Shown piece by piece: positions 49,426-58,095 of a stretch of 64,000 nucleotides of DNA (its first letter is position 1; every line of letters begins with the position of its first letter). The DNA lies in contig NZ_JALLAN010000021.1 of the NCBI RefSeq assembly GCF_023062595.1, positions 1 to 64,000 of the forward strand. Reading direction: 5' to 3'. This DNA comes from Arthrobacter rhizosphaerae. Lineage in GTDB: Bacteria; Actinomycetota; Actinomycetes; Actinomycetales; Micrococcaceae. The notes below the pieces were generated by a model, which was given only the letters and a program-made list of their open reading frames with translations, was not told the origin of the DNA and did no database searches. A program made the position numbers and the translations under genes.

Positions 49426-50817
49426 ATGTCAAGCAACAACTGCTACGACGTGACTGCGTGGCCCGTCGGCAATCCGTCCGAGGACGTCGGTGAAGTAATT
49501 AACAGCATCATCGCTGACATCAAAGACAGGCAGAACGTCACAGACGCGAACGATGGAGGAAAACCAGGCGCTGTCATCTACATTCCGCCCGGAGACTACC
49601 GCCTCCGTACACAGGTGGTGATCGACGTCAGTTTCCTCAGGATCCATGGCTCGGGACACGGCTTTACGTCGTCGAGCATCCGTTTCAACGTTCCCGAAGA
49701 CGAATGGCCCGACTTACATGAGCTGTGGCCTGGCGGGAGCCGCATTCTCGTCGACATTCCCCTCGATGGAGACGGGGACGAATCCAAGGGAGCCGCCTTC
49801 TACGTTGAGCGAAGCGGAAGCCCGCGGATCAGCTCTCTGGAATTCTCCAACTTCTGCATAGACGGGTTGCACTTCAATGCGGACGGCTCCGGTATGCACC
49901 CGGAGAACACCTACGTCAACGGCAAGACCGGTATTTATGTCGCTGACGCCAATGACTCATTCCGCATCACCGGAATGGGGTTCGTTTACCTCGAGAACGC
50001 ACTCACCATCTACAAGGCGGACGCACTTTCCGTTCACAACAACTTCATCGCTGAATGCGGAAGCTGCATCGAGCTGCGCGGGTGGGGACAGGCATCAAAG
50101 ATCACCGACAACCTGATCGGGGCAGGATTCAAGGGTCACTCGATCTACGCCCAGAACCATGGCGGTCTCCTGATAACCGCGAACAACGTCTTCCCCCGTG
50201 GTGCGAGCAGCGTCCACCTCGACGGCGTCACGCGTTCAAGCGTCACCAACAACCGTTTACATTCGTTCTACCCCGGGATGTTGATTCTTGCAGCAAACAG
50301 TTCGGAGAACCTCGTGGCCACCAATCATTTCCTGCATGATCATGAGCCCTGGACGCCCTTCCTGGGAGTCGACAACGGACTGAACGACCTCTACGGGCTT
50401 CTCAGTATCAGCGGCAGCAACAACTCTGTCATCGGCAATCACTTCTCGGAGATCATCGACTCTGACAGCATCCGGCCGGCAGGCGCGACGCCTGTCATCA
50501 TCCGGCTGATGGCGGGGGTTGGCAACTTCGTCTCCAATAACCATGTGGTAGCGATGGACGTTCAATCCACGTCAAGTGACTCCTGCTTCTCGGCTCAGGT
50601 GGACGCTCTGTTGACCACCGCGGCTTCGGACGGCCTCCCCGTTACGGCCGTCATGGTCGATTCCGAATCAGCTCGGAATACGATCCTTGACTCCGGAAGT
50701 GACGCCCAAGTTATCGCAGACAGGGCCGTTAACGCGTTTAGAGCCACACCCACGGTAGGTTTCGAGGCGGAACATCACGAGGGTATGAAAATGAAACAAT
50801 CGGGCCAGATCAGGTAG
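49426..50817 (+). CDS. Inulin fructotransferase / difructose anhydride III hydrolase family enzyme, no signal peptide
   Basis: A 463-residue parallel beta-helix protein recognised from YDVTAWPVGNPSEDVGEVIN near the start, IPPGDYRLRTQVVID, GSGHGFTSSSIRFNVPEDEWP and LHDHEPWTPFLGVDNGLNDLYG, all typical of inulin fructotransferases (EC 4.2.2.17/18). Asp199 (KADALSVHN) and Glu210 (FIAEC), 11 apart, match the catalytic pair. Known transferases are secreted; here the protein starts straight at the mature sequence with no leader. The related DFA III hydrolase is intracellular. With importer genes before it and GH32 after it, DFA III hydrolysis to inulobiose is the best reading; an intracellular transferase remains possible. 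ATG 49426 follows AAGGGGAAG. Confidence 0.82.
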   Translation: MSSNNCYDVTAWPVGNPSEDVGEVINSIIADIKDRQNVTDANDGGKPGAVIYIPPGDYRLRTQVVIDVSFLRIHGSGHGFTSSSIRFNVPEDEWPDLHELWPGGSRILVDIPLDGDGDESKGAAFYVERSGSPRISSLEFSNFCIDGLHFNADGSGMHPENTYVNGKTGIYVADANDSFRITGMGFVYLENALTIYKADALSVHNNFIAECGSCIELRGWGQASKITDNLIGAGFKGHSIYAQNHGGLLITANNVFPRGASSVHLDGVTRSSVTNNRLHSFYPGMLILAANSSENLVATNHFLHDHEPWTPFLGVDNGLNDLYGLLSISGSNNSVIGNHFSEIIDSDSIRPAGATPVIIRLMAGVGNFVSNNHVVAMDVQSTSSDSCFSAQVDALLTTAASDGLPVTAVMVDSESARNTILDSGSDAQVIADRAVNAFRATPTVGFEAEHHEGMKMKQSGQIR

Positions 50818-50825
50818 ATGAGGAC

Positions 50826-51881
50826 GTGGGAGATTTGACCAGCAAAGCCATTAGCATCAAGGACGTGGCCGACGCCGCAGGCGTTTCCGTGACCACTGTC
50901 TCCCACGTCCTTAATAACGTCACTTACGCTCGCATCAGTCCGGTTACCCGCGAACGGGTGAAAACAGTCGCTGGAGAACTGGGATACGGGCCCAACCGCT
51001 TGGCGCAGGCCCTGCGAACCCAGCGGTCCGGCATGCTCGGATTCATCAGCGAAGAAATCGCCACCACGCCCCATGCCGGACGGATCATCCTGGGTGCGGA
51101 GGAGACTGCCCGGCGGCGCGGCTACAACCTCATGATCATCAACACTTCCAGTACCGCCACGGCAGAGTCCCGCAAGGCCGACGTCGCAGCCATGTTGAAG
51201 GGACAAGTGGACGGGGTCCTGTATGCCACGATGTACCACCGCAAGCTGGCCGTACCGGACAACCTGAACGGAGTCCCGGCGATCCTCGTGGACTCCGAGG
51301 ACATCAACCACTCCATCTCCTCTGTGATCCCCGACGAATTCGGAGGGGCCACTGCAGCGGTCAGGACGCTGATCGAGGCCGGTCACGAGCGGATCGGCAT
51401 GATCAACAACACCGATGATGTCCCCGCAACCCACTCTCGCCTGGAGGCCTTCAGGAGCACCCTCTCGGATGCTGGACTGACTTTCGATCCCTCGCTGGTT
51501 GAGGCCGAGCTATCCGAAGTGCCCGGCGGATACCAGGCGACCCTCAGGCTCCTGAACCGGAAGGACCGGCCCACCGCTATCTTTTGCTACAACGACCGCA
51601 TGGCAATGGGTGCCTACCGGGCGGCAGGAGAACTTGGACTGAAAATTCCTGACGACCTTTCCCTTGTCGGCTTCGACAACCAGGCGCTCATCGCCGAAAA
51701 CCTCCACCCCGCCCTGACCACGGTCGCGCTCCCGCACTACGAGATGGGGGCATGGGCAACTGAAAACCTCATTGACGCCATCGAGGGCAAAACAGACCTG
51801 GCCTTGTTCGCAACCCACCCCACCGTGCTGGGATGCCCGCTTGTAGTGCGGGAATCGGTAGCGGGGCCTCCGCTCCGCTAG
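50826..51881 (+). CDS. LacI-family transcriptional repressor of the fructan operon
   Basis: About 351 residues. The N-terminal LacI HTH is ISIKDVADAAGVSVTTVSHVLNN, with YGPNRLAQALRTQRSGMLGFI as the hinge. The C-terminal periplasmic-binding-like core has GATAAVRTLIEAGHERIGMINN and FCYNDRMAMGAYRAAGELGLKIPDDLSLVGFD. The effector is probably a fructose-containing sugar. GTG 50826 is 8 bp after the enzyme's stop; a TTG at 50835 is also possible. Being inside the operon predicts autoregulation through the sites at 46109-46133. Confidence 0.9.
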   Translation: MGDLTSKAISIKDVADAAGVSVTTVSHVLNNVTYARISPVTRERVKTVAGELGYGPNRLAQALRTQRSGMLGFISEEIATTPHAGRIILGAEETARRRGYNLMIINTSSTATAESRKADVAAMLKGQVDGVLYATMYHRKLAVPDNLNGVPAILVDSEDINHSISSVIPDEFGGATAAVRTLIEAGHERIGMINNTDDVPATHSRLEAFRSTLSDAGLTFDPSLVEAELSEVPGGYQATLRLLNRKDRPTAIFCYNDRMAMGAYRAAGELGLKIPDDLSLVGFDNQALIAENLHPALTTVALPHYEMGAWATENLIDAIEGKTDLALFATHPTVLGCPLVVRESVAGPPLR

Positions 51882-51995
51882 CCGCACCCAGCAGTCAGCA
51901 AGACCTTCGGACGGCCTCCTTGGACGCCCGACAATCCCTGCATGTCTACATCCAGGGCCAAATGCCCCCGGAGACCAGAAACACGAAGGAACGCC

Positions 51996-53384
51996 ATGAC
52001 TGAACAAGATCCCCGTCCCCAATTCCACTTCACTGCCGAGGCAGGCTGGATCAATGACCCGCTGGGGCTGACCTGGAAGGACGGGAAGTACCACCTCTTC
52101 TACCAATACGTCCCTGGCCGGGACACCTGGGCATCCAACTGCCACTGGGGCCACGCCACCTCGTCGGATCTGGTGAGCTGGTCTGAGAAAGGAATAGCGC
52201 TGGCGCCAGGGGACGGCGACGACGGGATCTGGTCCGGATCGATCGCAACTGATACCACAGGCCGTTCAAAGCTCTTCTACACTTCCGTTCAGGAGCCAGG
52301 AATCGGAATCGGCACTATCCGCTCGGCAACCCCCGAGGACAACACCTGGAATCGCTGGACGAAGGGCCCTACGGTTCTTTCGGCTCCGAACCTCGGCGTC
52401 GTGGCATACCGGGATCCGTTCGTCTTCAGGGACGGAAACAAGTGGCGGATGTTCGTTGGGGCCGGACTCGAAGGCGGAATCGGGGCGGCAATCTCCTACA
52501 GTTCACGGGATATGGACTCGTGGGAGCTGGATGGTATCGCCGCCCAACGGCCCGGATCAGAACGGCCCGGTTCAGAACGGGACCGATCCTCAGAAATGGA
52601 CCAGGCCTGGACCGGAACCATGTGGGAATGCCCGCAACTGTTCGAGATTGACGGTGCCCACGTCCTGGTGACATCGGTATGGGAGGACGATGTCCTCCAC
52701 TACGTTGCCTACGGCGTCGGGTCTTACAGTGACGGCGTATTCACTGCTCGCGCCTGGAAACAGCTGACGTACGGTTCCGGATACTACGCACCCTCGTTTT
52801 TCCGGGACAAGGACGGCAAACCATCCCTGATCTTCTGGATTCGAGGGGTCATCAGCCCGGACAGGAAGTGGGCCAGCGCCCTGAGTATCCCCCACACTCT
52901 GACGCTGGAAAACGACACGCTGATTGCCACCCCGCATCAGGATCTGGCAGCGTATGCAGTCCCTGAGAACCACGCCGGAGATGATCCTGAATCCGTGGAA
53001 ATCATGTGGGTCGGCGGAGCGGATTTCACCTGGATCTCCGGAGAACGAACCGCGATTGATTTCAAGGCTGGCGAAAAGACGGTTGCAACCATCAGACATG
53101 CAGGGAACTCGCTCATTCTCGACCTCCCGGACAATGCGGCCTTCAAGGATGTGCGGATTCCCCTCCCCCACGGAGAGCGCATACGAGCCATCATCGACCA
53201 AGGGGTGCTGGAAATTTCCACGCGAGGTGGAATGGTGGCTGCGCCGCTGCCTTTCCTCGAAGGCCCGCTCCTGCTGTCGGCAACAGGGCTCCTTCAACCG
53301 GCACAATTTAAGACCCTCAAACGCCCGTCTGATGCATCGGTGGCGGGGCTGGTTAGTGCTTCGCCGAAAGGTCTGCCGAGATGA
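51996..53384 (+). CDS. Glycoside hydrolase family 32 beta-fructosidase
   Basis: 462 residues from ATG 51996 (GAAGGA upstream), with no signal peptide. GH32 catalytic trio: WINDPLG with nucleophile Asp21, YRDPFVF with Asp140, and WECPQLF with acid/base Glu211. A beta-sandwich module follows. Between 185 and 203 lies a hydrophilic insertion in which RPGSE is directly repeated. Probable job: exo-cleavage of inulobiose or other beta-fructosides to fructose in the cytoplasm; sucrose hydrolase activity is an alternative. It overlaps the convergent IclR gene by 32 bp at the 3' end. Confidence 0.88.
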   Translation: MTEQDPRPQFHFTAEAGWINDPLGLTWKDGKYHLFYQYVPGRDTWASNCHWGHATSSDLVSWSEKGIALAPGDGDDGIWSGSIATDTTGRSKLFYTSVQEPGIGIGTIRSATPEDNTWNRWTKGPTVLSAPNLGVVAYRDPFVFRDGNKWRMFVGAGLEGGIGAAISYSSRDMDSWELDGIAAQRPGSERPGSERDRSSEMDQAWTGTMWECPQLFEIDGAHVLVTSVWEDDVLHYVAYGVGSYSDGVFTARAWKQLTYGSGYYAPSFFRDKDGKPSLIFWIRGVISPDRKWASALSIPHTLTLENDTLIATPHQDLAAYAVPENHAGDDPESVEIMWVGGADFTWISGERTAIDFKAGEKTVATIRHAGNSLILDLPDNAAFKDVRIPLPHGERIRAIIDQGVLEISTRGGMVAAPLPFLEGPLLLSATGLLQPAQFKTLKRPSDASVAGLVSASPKGLPR

Positions 53385-54153
53385 GCTTGGCTGTCTCCAC
53401 GATCTCCTGGCGCACAGAATCCAGGTAAGCGTCAGGATCGGATTGTCCCGCCACAGCCTGCGCTTGGAGGGAAACGTTGACGGCGGCCACTACCTTGCTG
53501 GGACCGTCATACACCGGCGCTGCGACAGACATCAGTCCCACCTCGAGCTCCTGGTCCAGAAGGCACCACCCCTGGGCCCGGACGGTTTCGAGAACCGCCA
53601 GCAGTTCCTGCTTGGTTCCAACCGCCCTCGGGGTCAGGGGACTGATTTCGGCTGCCGCCAAGTACTCCTGCAACTTGGCCGGAGGCAGGGCTGCCAGCAG
53701 GACCCGGCCCATCGACGTCGCATAGGCCGGGAAGCGTGTGCCCACGGTAATGCCCACATTCATGATCCGGCGGGTGGTGACGCGCGCGATGTAGGCGATG
53801 TCCGTCCCGTCCAGGACGGCAGCCGACGTCGACTCCCCCAGCTTGAGGGACAGCTCTTCCAGATGGGGCTGCGCAAGTTGGGGGAGGGACAGCCCGGACA
53901 GGTAGGCATAGCCGAGCTGCAGCACCTGAGCAGTGAGCCCGAAGGTCTTGCCGTCGGTGCGCACATATCCCAGCTCCACCAGGGTGTGCAGAAACCTCCG
54001 TGCCGTGGCGCGCGTCAGATCCGTGCGCGCTGCCACCTCGGTGAGGGTCATCAGCGGATGGTCGGTGTCGAACGCACGAATGACGGCCAGCCCGCGCGCC
54101 AGCGACTGCACGTACTGGTCGCTGGCCTGTGGAGGCGCTGCTTGGTCAATCAT
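53353..54153 (-). CDS. IclR-family regulator of protocatechuate genes (PcaR/PcaU type)
   Basis: 266 residues from ATG 54153. Winged HTH: YVQSLARGLAVIRAFD, LTLTEVAARTDLTRATARRFLHTLVELGYV. Effector domain: STSAAVLDGTDIAYIARV, PAYATSMGRVLLA and WCLLDQELEVGLMSVAAPVYD, closest to the PcaR/PcaU/PobR group. It is the last gene of the minus-strand pca cluster, 27 bp after pcaJ, so it is probably co-transcribed and controls the cluster with beta-ketoadipate or protocatechuate as ligand. A TTG at 54162 is in frame. Confidence 0.88.
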   Translation of the reverse strand: MIDQAAPPQASDQYVQSLARGLAVIRAFDTDHPLMTLTEVAARTDLTRATARRFLHTLVELGYVRTDGKTFGLTAQVLQLGYAYLSGLSLPQLAQPHLEELSLKLGESTSAAVLDGTDIAYIARVTTRRIMNVGITVGTRFPAYATSMGRVLLAALPPAKLQEYLAAAEISPLTPRAVGTKQELLAVLETVRAQGWCLLDQELEVGLMSVAAPVYDGPSKVVAAVNVSLQAQAVAGQSDPDAYLDSVRQEIVETAKLISADLSAKH

Positions 54154-54158
54154 GGTTA

Positions 54159-54171
54159 CCAATCCTATTGG
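54159..54171. promoter_or_regulatory. Small palindrome at the start of the pca IclR gene
   Basis: CCAAT-CCT-ATTGG is a perfect 5-bp-arm palindrome just upstream of ATG 54153. It is too short to be sure and has no partner site in the window. It might mark an internal regulatory site. Confidence 0.25.
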
Positions 54172-54180
54172 CGCGAGGGG

Positions 54181-54876
54181 TTAGGGTTCGACGGCGGGCG
54201 CTGCCTCAGGCGCGACGGGCATGAGCGGGACGGGCACCAGCGCCTGAAGCTCCTCGAACGTACAGCCAAACGTCTCGCGGACTTGAACACCGTTGGGTCC
54301 GGTGAGGAACACGGCCATATCGGTATACACCCGGGTCACGCAGCCAACCCCGGTGAGCGGATATGTACAGGTGTCCACGAGCTTGGACGCTCCCTCACGG
54401 GTCAGGAGGGTCATCATCACGAAAACGTCCTTGGCGCCGGTGGCCAGATCCATCGCTCCGCCGACTGCCGGAATCGCATCCGGGGCGCCCGTGTGCCAGT
54501 TGGCAAGATCCCCCGCGGCAGAGACCTGGAATGCTCCCAGGACACAGATGTCCAGATGCCCGCCCCGCATCATGGCGAACGAGTCGGCATGGTGGAAGTA
54601 GGAGGCCCCGGGCAGTTCCGTGACGGGGATCTTGCCGGCGTTGATGAGGTCGCCGTCGATCTGGTCGCCGGTGGCTTCCGGCCCCATCCCCAGCATGCCG
54701 TTCTCGGTATGGAGCGTGATGTCCTGCTCAGGCTGGAGGTAGTTGGACACCAGCGTTGGCTGGCCGATCCCCAAATTCACAAAGGATCCCGGCTTGATGT
54801 CCCGCGCCACCAGTCGCGCGAGCTCGTCGCGGCCCAGCGGCTTTTCCGCCGTTTGAAGGGAAGTTTCAACAGTCAT
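54181..54876 (-). CDS. pcaJ: 3-oxoadipate CoA-transferase subunit B
   Basis: 231 residues. VNLGIGQPTLVSNYL at the start and HTENGMLGMGP with the catalytic Glu are the family-I CoA-transferase beta-subunit marks, with GGHLDICVLGAFQVSAAGDLANW following. With PcaI it moves CoA from succinyl-CoA to beta-ketoadipate. ATG 54876 lies one base after the PcaI stop. Specificity for oxoadipate rather than acetoacetate or succinate is taken from the surrounding pca genes. Confidence 0.9.
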   Translation of the reverse strand: MTVETSLQTAEKPLGRDELARLVARDIKPGSFVNLGIGQPTLVSNYLQPEQDITLHTENGMLGMGPEATGDQIDGDLINAGKIPVTELPGASYFHHADSFAMMRGGHLDICVLGAFQVSAAGDLANWHTGAPDAIPAVGGAMDLATGAKDVFVMMTLLTREGASKLVDTCTYPLTGVGCVTRVYTDMAVFLTGPNGVQVRETFGCTFEELQALVPVPLMPVAPEAAPAVEP

Positions 54877-54877
54877 T

Positions 54878-55537
54878 TCAGGCCACCTTCACAATGCTGT
54901 TCACGTAGATGCCGGGGGTCACAACGTTCTCCGGGTCCAGCCCGCCCACCGGCACGATCTCCGAAACCTGGACCACTGTGTGCTTGGCGGCCGCGGCCAT
55001 AATAGGCCCGAAGTTGCGGGCAGTTTTGCGGTACACGAGGTTGCCCTTCCCGTCGGCCTTGAGGGCTTTGATGAGGGCGACGTCGGCATGGATGGGCGTC
55101 TCGAAAACCTGCCCCCGGCCATCGATGATTCGGGTTTCCTTGCCTTCAGCCAGGATGGTGCCGTAGCCGGTGGGCGTGAAGAAACCGCCGATCCCGGCGC
55201 CCGCCGCACGGATTCGCTCGGCCAGGTTCCCCTGCGGTACCAGTTCCAACTCGATCTCGCCGGCCTTGTACTTCGCGTCGAAGTGCCAGGAGTCAGACTG
55301 CCGCGGGAAGGAACAGATCATCTTGCGGACCCGGCCCTCCTTGATGAGCAGGGCCAGTCCCTGATCCCCCTGGCCAGCGTTGTTGTTGACCACGGTGAGC
55401 TCCTTCGCGCCGCAATCCATCAGGGCGTCGATCAACTCAAACGGCTGCCCGGCGTTGCCGAACCCGCCGATCATCACCGTGGAGCCGTCCTGGATTCCGG
55501 CGACGGCCTCTTCAACAGTGTCCATGAAGTTCAACAT
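54878..55537 (-). CDS. pcaI: 3-oxoadipate CoA-transferase subunit A
   Basis: 219 residues. It starts MDTVEEAVAGIQDGSTVMIGGFGNAGQPFELIDAL, containing the CoA-binding glycine loop of alpha subunits. GIGGFFTPTGYGTILAEGKE and DVALIKALKADGKGNLVYRKTARNFGPIMAAAAKHTVVQV follow the family pattern. Forms the heterodimer with PcaJ. It begins three bases after the pcaF stop, so the thiolase and transferase genes are one transcription and translation block. Confidence 0.9.
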   Translation of the reverse strand: MLNFMDTVEEAVAGIQDGSTVMIGGFGNAGQPFELIDALMDCGAKELTVVNNNAGQGDQGLALLIKEGRVRKMICSFPRQSDSWHFDAKYKAGEIELELVPQGNLAERIRAAGAGIGGFFTPTGYGTILAEGKETRIIDGRGQVFETPIHADVALIKALKADGKGNLVYRKTARNFGPIMAAAAKHTVVQVSEIVPVGGLDPENVVTPGIYVNSIVKVA

Positions 55538-55540
55538 GTC

Positions 55541-56755
55541 CTAGGCCTTCCTGTTGTCGGGGACAGAATCAGCAGTGACGTTTTCCAACACCACGGCCAG
55601 CCCCTGCCCAACACCGATGCATATGGCTGCCACGCCCCAGCGCTGACCGGATGCCTGCAGGCTCCGGGCAAGTGTGCCCAGGATCCGCGTGCCGGAGGCA
55701 CCGAGCGGATGGCCCATGGCGATCGCCCCGCCGTGCTGGTTCACGATGGCAGGATCCACACCCCAGGCGTTGATGCAGGCCACTGATTGCGCGGCAAAAG
55801 CTTCGTTAAGTTCGACGGCGCCCACCTGGTCCCAGCCGATCCCCGCCTTCGCGAGGGCCTTGTTCGCGGCTTCCACGGGAGCGTAGCCGAAGTACTGGGG
55901 GTCGTTCGCGTGGGCTCCGCGCCCGGCAATACGGGCCAGTGGTTCCATGCCAAGAAGCCCGGCGGCACGTTCGCTGCCGATCCAGGCTGCGGAGGCGCCG
56001 TCGGACAGCGGGGAAGAATTGCCGGCGGTGACGGTGCCGTTCTCGTTCCGGAATACGGTTTTGAGCCCTCCCAGCTTTTCGGCCGAAGAGCCGGCCCGGA
56101 TTCCCTCATCCCGGGTCAGATCGGTCCCTGGTACCACTGAGACGAGGTTGTCATAGAAGCCCTCATCCCAGGCCTTGGCCGAGAGATTATGCGAGTCCGC
56201 GGCGAATTCATCCTGCTGTTGGCGCGTTACACCGTACTTTTCGCGGAGCCGTTCCGTGGCTTCTCCGAGGGAAATGGTCCATTCGGAGGGCATCGCCTTG
56301 TTCACGAGGCGCCAGCCGAGCGTGGTCGAGGCCAGGGTGAGATCACCCGCCGGGTAGGGCTTCTCCGTCTTGGGCAGCACCCACGGCGCGCGGCTCATGG
56401 ATTCAGCGCCGCCCACCAGCATGAGCTCTGCATCGCCGGCGTTGATCTGGCGGGAGGCGATGATCGCGGCATCTAGGGAGGAACCGCACAGTCGGTTGAC
56501 GGTAGTGCCGGGGATGGAGACCGGCAGGCCTGCGAGGAGGGTACCCATGCGGGCGATGTTCCGGTTTTCTTCGCCTGCGCCGTTGGCGTTGCCGAACACA
56601 ACCTCATCGATGTGCTCAACGTCGAGCTGGGGTGCGCGCTTAACTGACTCGCGGATCACGTGGGCGGCCAGATCGTCCGGCCGGATCGAGGCCAGACCGG
56701 AGCCGAATTTGCCGAAAGGCGTCCGGACGGCGTCGTAAATGTATGCCTGGTTCAT
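55541..56755 (-). CDS. pcaF: Beta-ketoadipyl-CoA thiolase
   Basis: 404 residues from ATG 56755. Cys90 in NRLCGSSLDAAIIASR is the acyl-enzyme nucleophile. HGGAIAMGHPLGASGTRI supplies the catalytic His, and CIGVGQGLAVVLEN the second Cys. It splits beta-ketoadipyl-CoA to succinyl-CoA and acetyl-CoA, the last pathway step. The upstream reading to 56788 would run into the large palindrome at 56784-56849 and is rejected. Confidence 0.92.
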   Translation of the reverse strand: MNQAYIYDAVRTPFGKFGSGLASIRPDDLAAHVIRESVKRAPQLDVEHIDEVVFGNANGAGEENRNIARMGTLLAGLPVSIPGTTVNRLCGSSLDAAIIASRQINAGDAELMLVGGAESMSRAPWVLPKTEKPYPAGDLTLASTTLGWRLVNKAMPSEWTISLGEATERLREKYGVTRQQQDEFAADSHNLSAKAWDEGFYDNLVSVVPGTDLTRDEGIRAGSSAEKLGGLKTVFRNENGTVTAGNSSPLSDGASAAWIGSERAAGLLGMEPLARIAGRGAHANDPQYFGYAPVEAANKALAKAGIGWDQVGAVELNEAFAAQSVACINAWGVDPAIVNQHGGAIAMGHPLGASGTRILGTLARSLQASGQRWGVAAICIGVGQGLAVVLENVTADSVPDNRKA

Positions 56756-56783
56756 GAAGTCTGGTCCATTCCTTGAAAGCGGG

Positions 56784-56849
56784 CCCAACTAGGTAGCAGT
56801 TGATGTCGTTTTGAGGGCTCAAAACAGCATCTACTGCTACCTAGTTGGG
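56784..56849. repeat. 66-bp palindrome spanning the pcaC stop codon
   Basis: Outer arms of 22 bp, CCCAACTAGGTAGCAGT... (56784-56805) and its complement (56828-56849), differ at one base. Inside lies GTTTTGAG-GG-CTCAAAAC, so nearly the whole 66 nt folds on itself. The right arm contains the pcaC TAG stop and last codons; the left arm lies in the pcaC-pcaF gap. It probably arrived as a mobile palindromic element, and could also act as an internal terminator or mRNA processing site. Confidence 0.8.
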
Positions 56850-57293
56850 TGGGGCGGGGGCGTTGGGTGGGGCTGCGTTGTCCATTGCTGCGAAGACCTG
56901 TTGGGCGGTCTTAAAAGCTGTGTTGGCGGAGGGAACCCCGCAATAGATGGCTGTCTGCAGCAGGATTTCCTTGATCTCATCCCGGCTCAGGCCGTTGGTG
57001 ATGGCCGCCCGGATATGCATGGCCAGTTCTTCCCAATGCCCGTGCGCAACCATCGCAGTGATGGTGACGGCGGACCGCATCTGCCGGGAAAGTCCTGGCC
57101 TCGTCCAGATTCCACCCCACGCAATCCGCGTGATCATGTCCTGGAAGTCCTCAGTAAATGCATCCTTGTTCGCGTTCGCGCGGTCCACATGCTCATCGCC
57201 CAGCACCTCGCGGCGGACCGCCATGCCGGCGTCGTAGATTTCCTGGCTCGTGGCGTCGGGACGGACCACTCCGCCGGGTTCTGCCTCAGTCAT
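56841..57293 (-). CDS. pcaC: 4-carboxymuconolactone decarboxylase
   Basis: 150 residues. The core is AFTEDFQDMITRIAWGGIWTRPGLSRQMRSAVTITAMVAHGHWEELAMHIRAAI followed by EIKEILLQTAIYCGVPSANTAF, the standard CMD/AhpD-like fold with the conserved His and Glu. It decarboxylates gamma-carboxymuconolactone to the enol-lactone. The separate protein contrasts with actinobacteria that have a fused PcaL (C+D). The protein ends in a Pro/Ala/Asn run lying in the arm of the 66-bp palindrome. Confidence 0.92.
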   Translation of the reverse strand: MTEAEPGGVVRPDATSQEIYDAGMAVRREVLGDEHVDRANANKDAFTEDFQDMITRIAWGGIWTRPGLSRQMRSAVTITAMVAHGHWEELAMHIRAAITNGLSRDEIKEILLQTAIYCGVPSANTAFKTAQQVFAAMDNAAPPNAPAPPN

Positions 57294-58095
57294 TGTCGGT
57301 TTCTCCCACGAAGTCCTGCAGTAGTTCGGCCACCCTGGCCGGCGCCTCGGCAGGTGCCAGGTGGGCTACCCCTTCCAAGGCAACGGCCCTTGCTGAGCCT
57401 CCTCCGGCTCGAATGCCGGCAACCACCTCTTCAGCGAACGACGGCGGAGCCACCCCGTCCTCCACACCGGCCACTGCAAGGGTTGGGACCTGGATGCTGC
57501 CAAGTTCTTCACGGACGTCAAAGGTCGCGAGAGCTTCGCAGCAGAAGGCGTAACTGAAGCGGTCGGCGTCGCGCAGGGAGTGAAGCAACCGGCTGCTCAG
57601 TTCCGGTTCGCGCTCCATGAAGCCCGGGGCGAACCAGCGCTGCGCTGAACCTTGGAACATCACCGGCGTCCCTTGATTCCGGACTGTTGCCGCGCGCTCG
57701 TGCCATCCCTCAGGCGTGCCGAGTTTGGCTCCGCTGCAAAGAATACAGAGGCTCGCGAGCCGTTCACCGTGCTTGATGCCGAGCTGCAGTCCGGTTGCGC
57801 CGCCCAGGGAAACCCCGGCGTAATGGAAAGTGGCGCCCGGCGCGATGGAATCGACAAGGTCGACGACGGCGTCAGCCAGCTCGCCGACGTCGAACGTTCC
57901 TTTCGCGGCAGGTGAGACGCCATGCCCGGGGAGGTCCCAGGCCACGACGTCGCAGTCATTGCCAAGGAGTGCGGCGGTCTGCCCCCACAGCACTGCGGAG
58001 GAGGTACCGAGGGATGGGCCCACCACCCATAGAGGCTTCTGGCCGAGTTCCCGCCGGGGCGAAAGCAGCGATGCCTTGAGTGCAGGCCTGGTCAC
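57286..58095 (-). CDS. pcaD: 3-oxoadipate enol-lactonase
   Basis: 269 residues, alpha/beta hydrolase. VVGPSLGTSSAVLWGQ carries the oxyanion-hole region, VVAWDLPGHGVS the next strand, and FHYAGVSLGGATGLQL the nucleophile Ser96. A late Asp (AGVEDGVAPP) and His (GVAHLAPAEAP) complete the triad. It opens beta-ketoadipate enol-lactone to beta-ketoadipate. It overlaps pcaC by 8 bp and pcaB by 4 bp, so all three are tightly coupled. Confidence 0.9.
   Translation of the reverse strand: MTRPALKASLLSPRRELGQKPLWVVGPSLGTSSAVLWGQTAALLGNDCDVVAWDLPGHGVSPAAKGTFDVGELADAVVDLVDSIAPGATFHYAGVSLGGATGLQLGIKHGERLASLCILCSGAKLGTPEGWHERAATVRNQGTPVMFQGSAQRWFAPGFMEREPELSSRLLHSLRDADRFSYAFCCEALATFDVREELGSIQVPTLAVAGVEDGVAPPSFAEEVVAGIRAGGGSARAVALEGVAHLAPAEAPARVAELLQDFVGETDND

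Noticed and set aside
52924..55002. 692-residue plus-strand open frame across GH32 end, IclR and pcaJ
   Set aside because: It runs antisense or out of frame through well-supported genes, has Arg/Gly/His-rich composition typical of high-GC shadow frames and matches no family.
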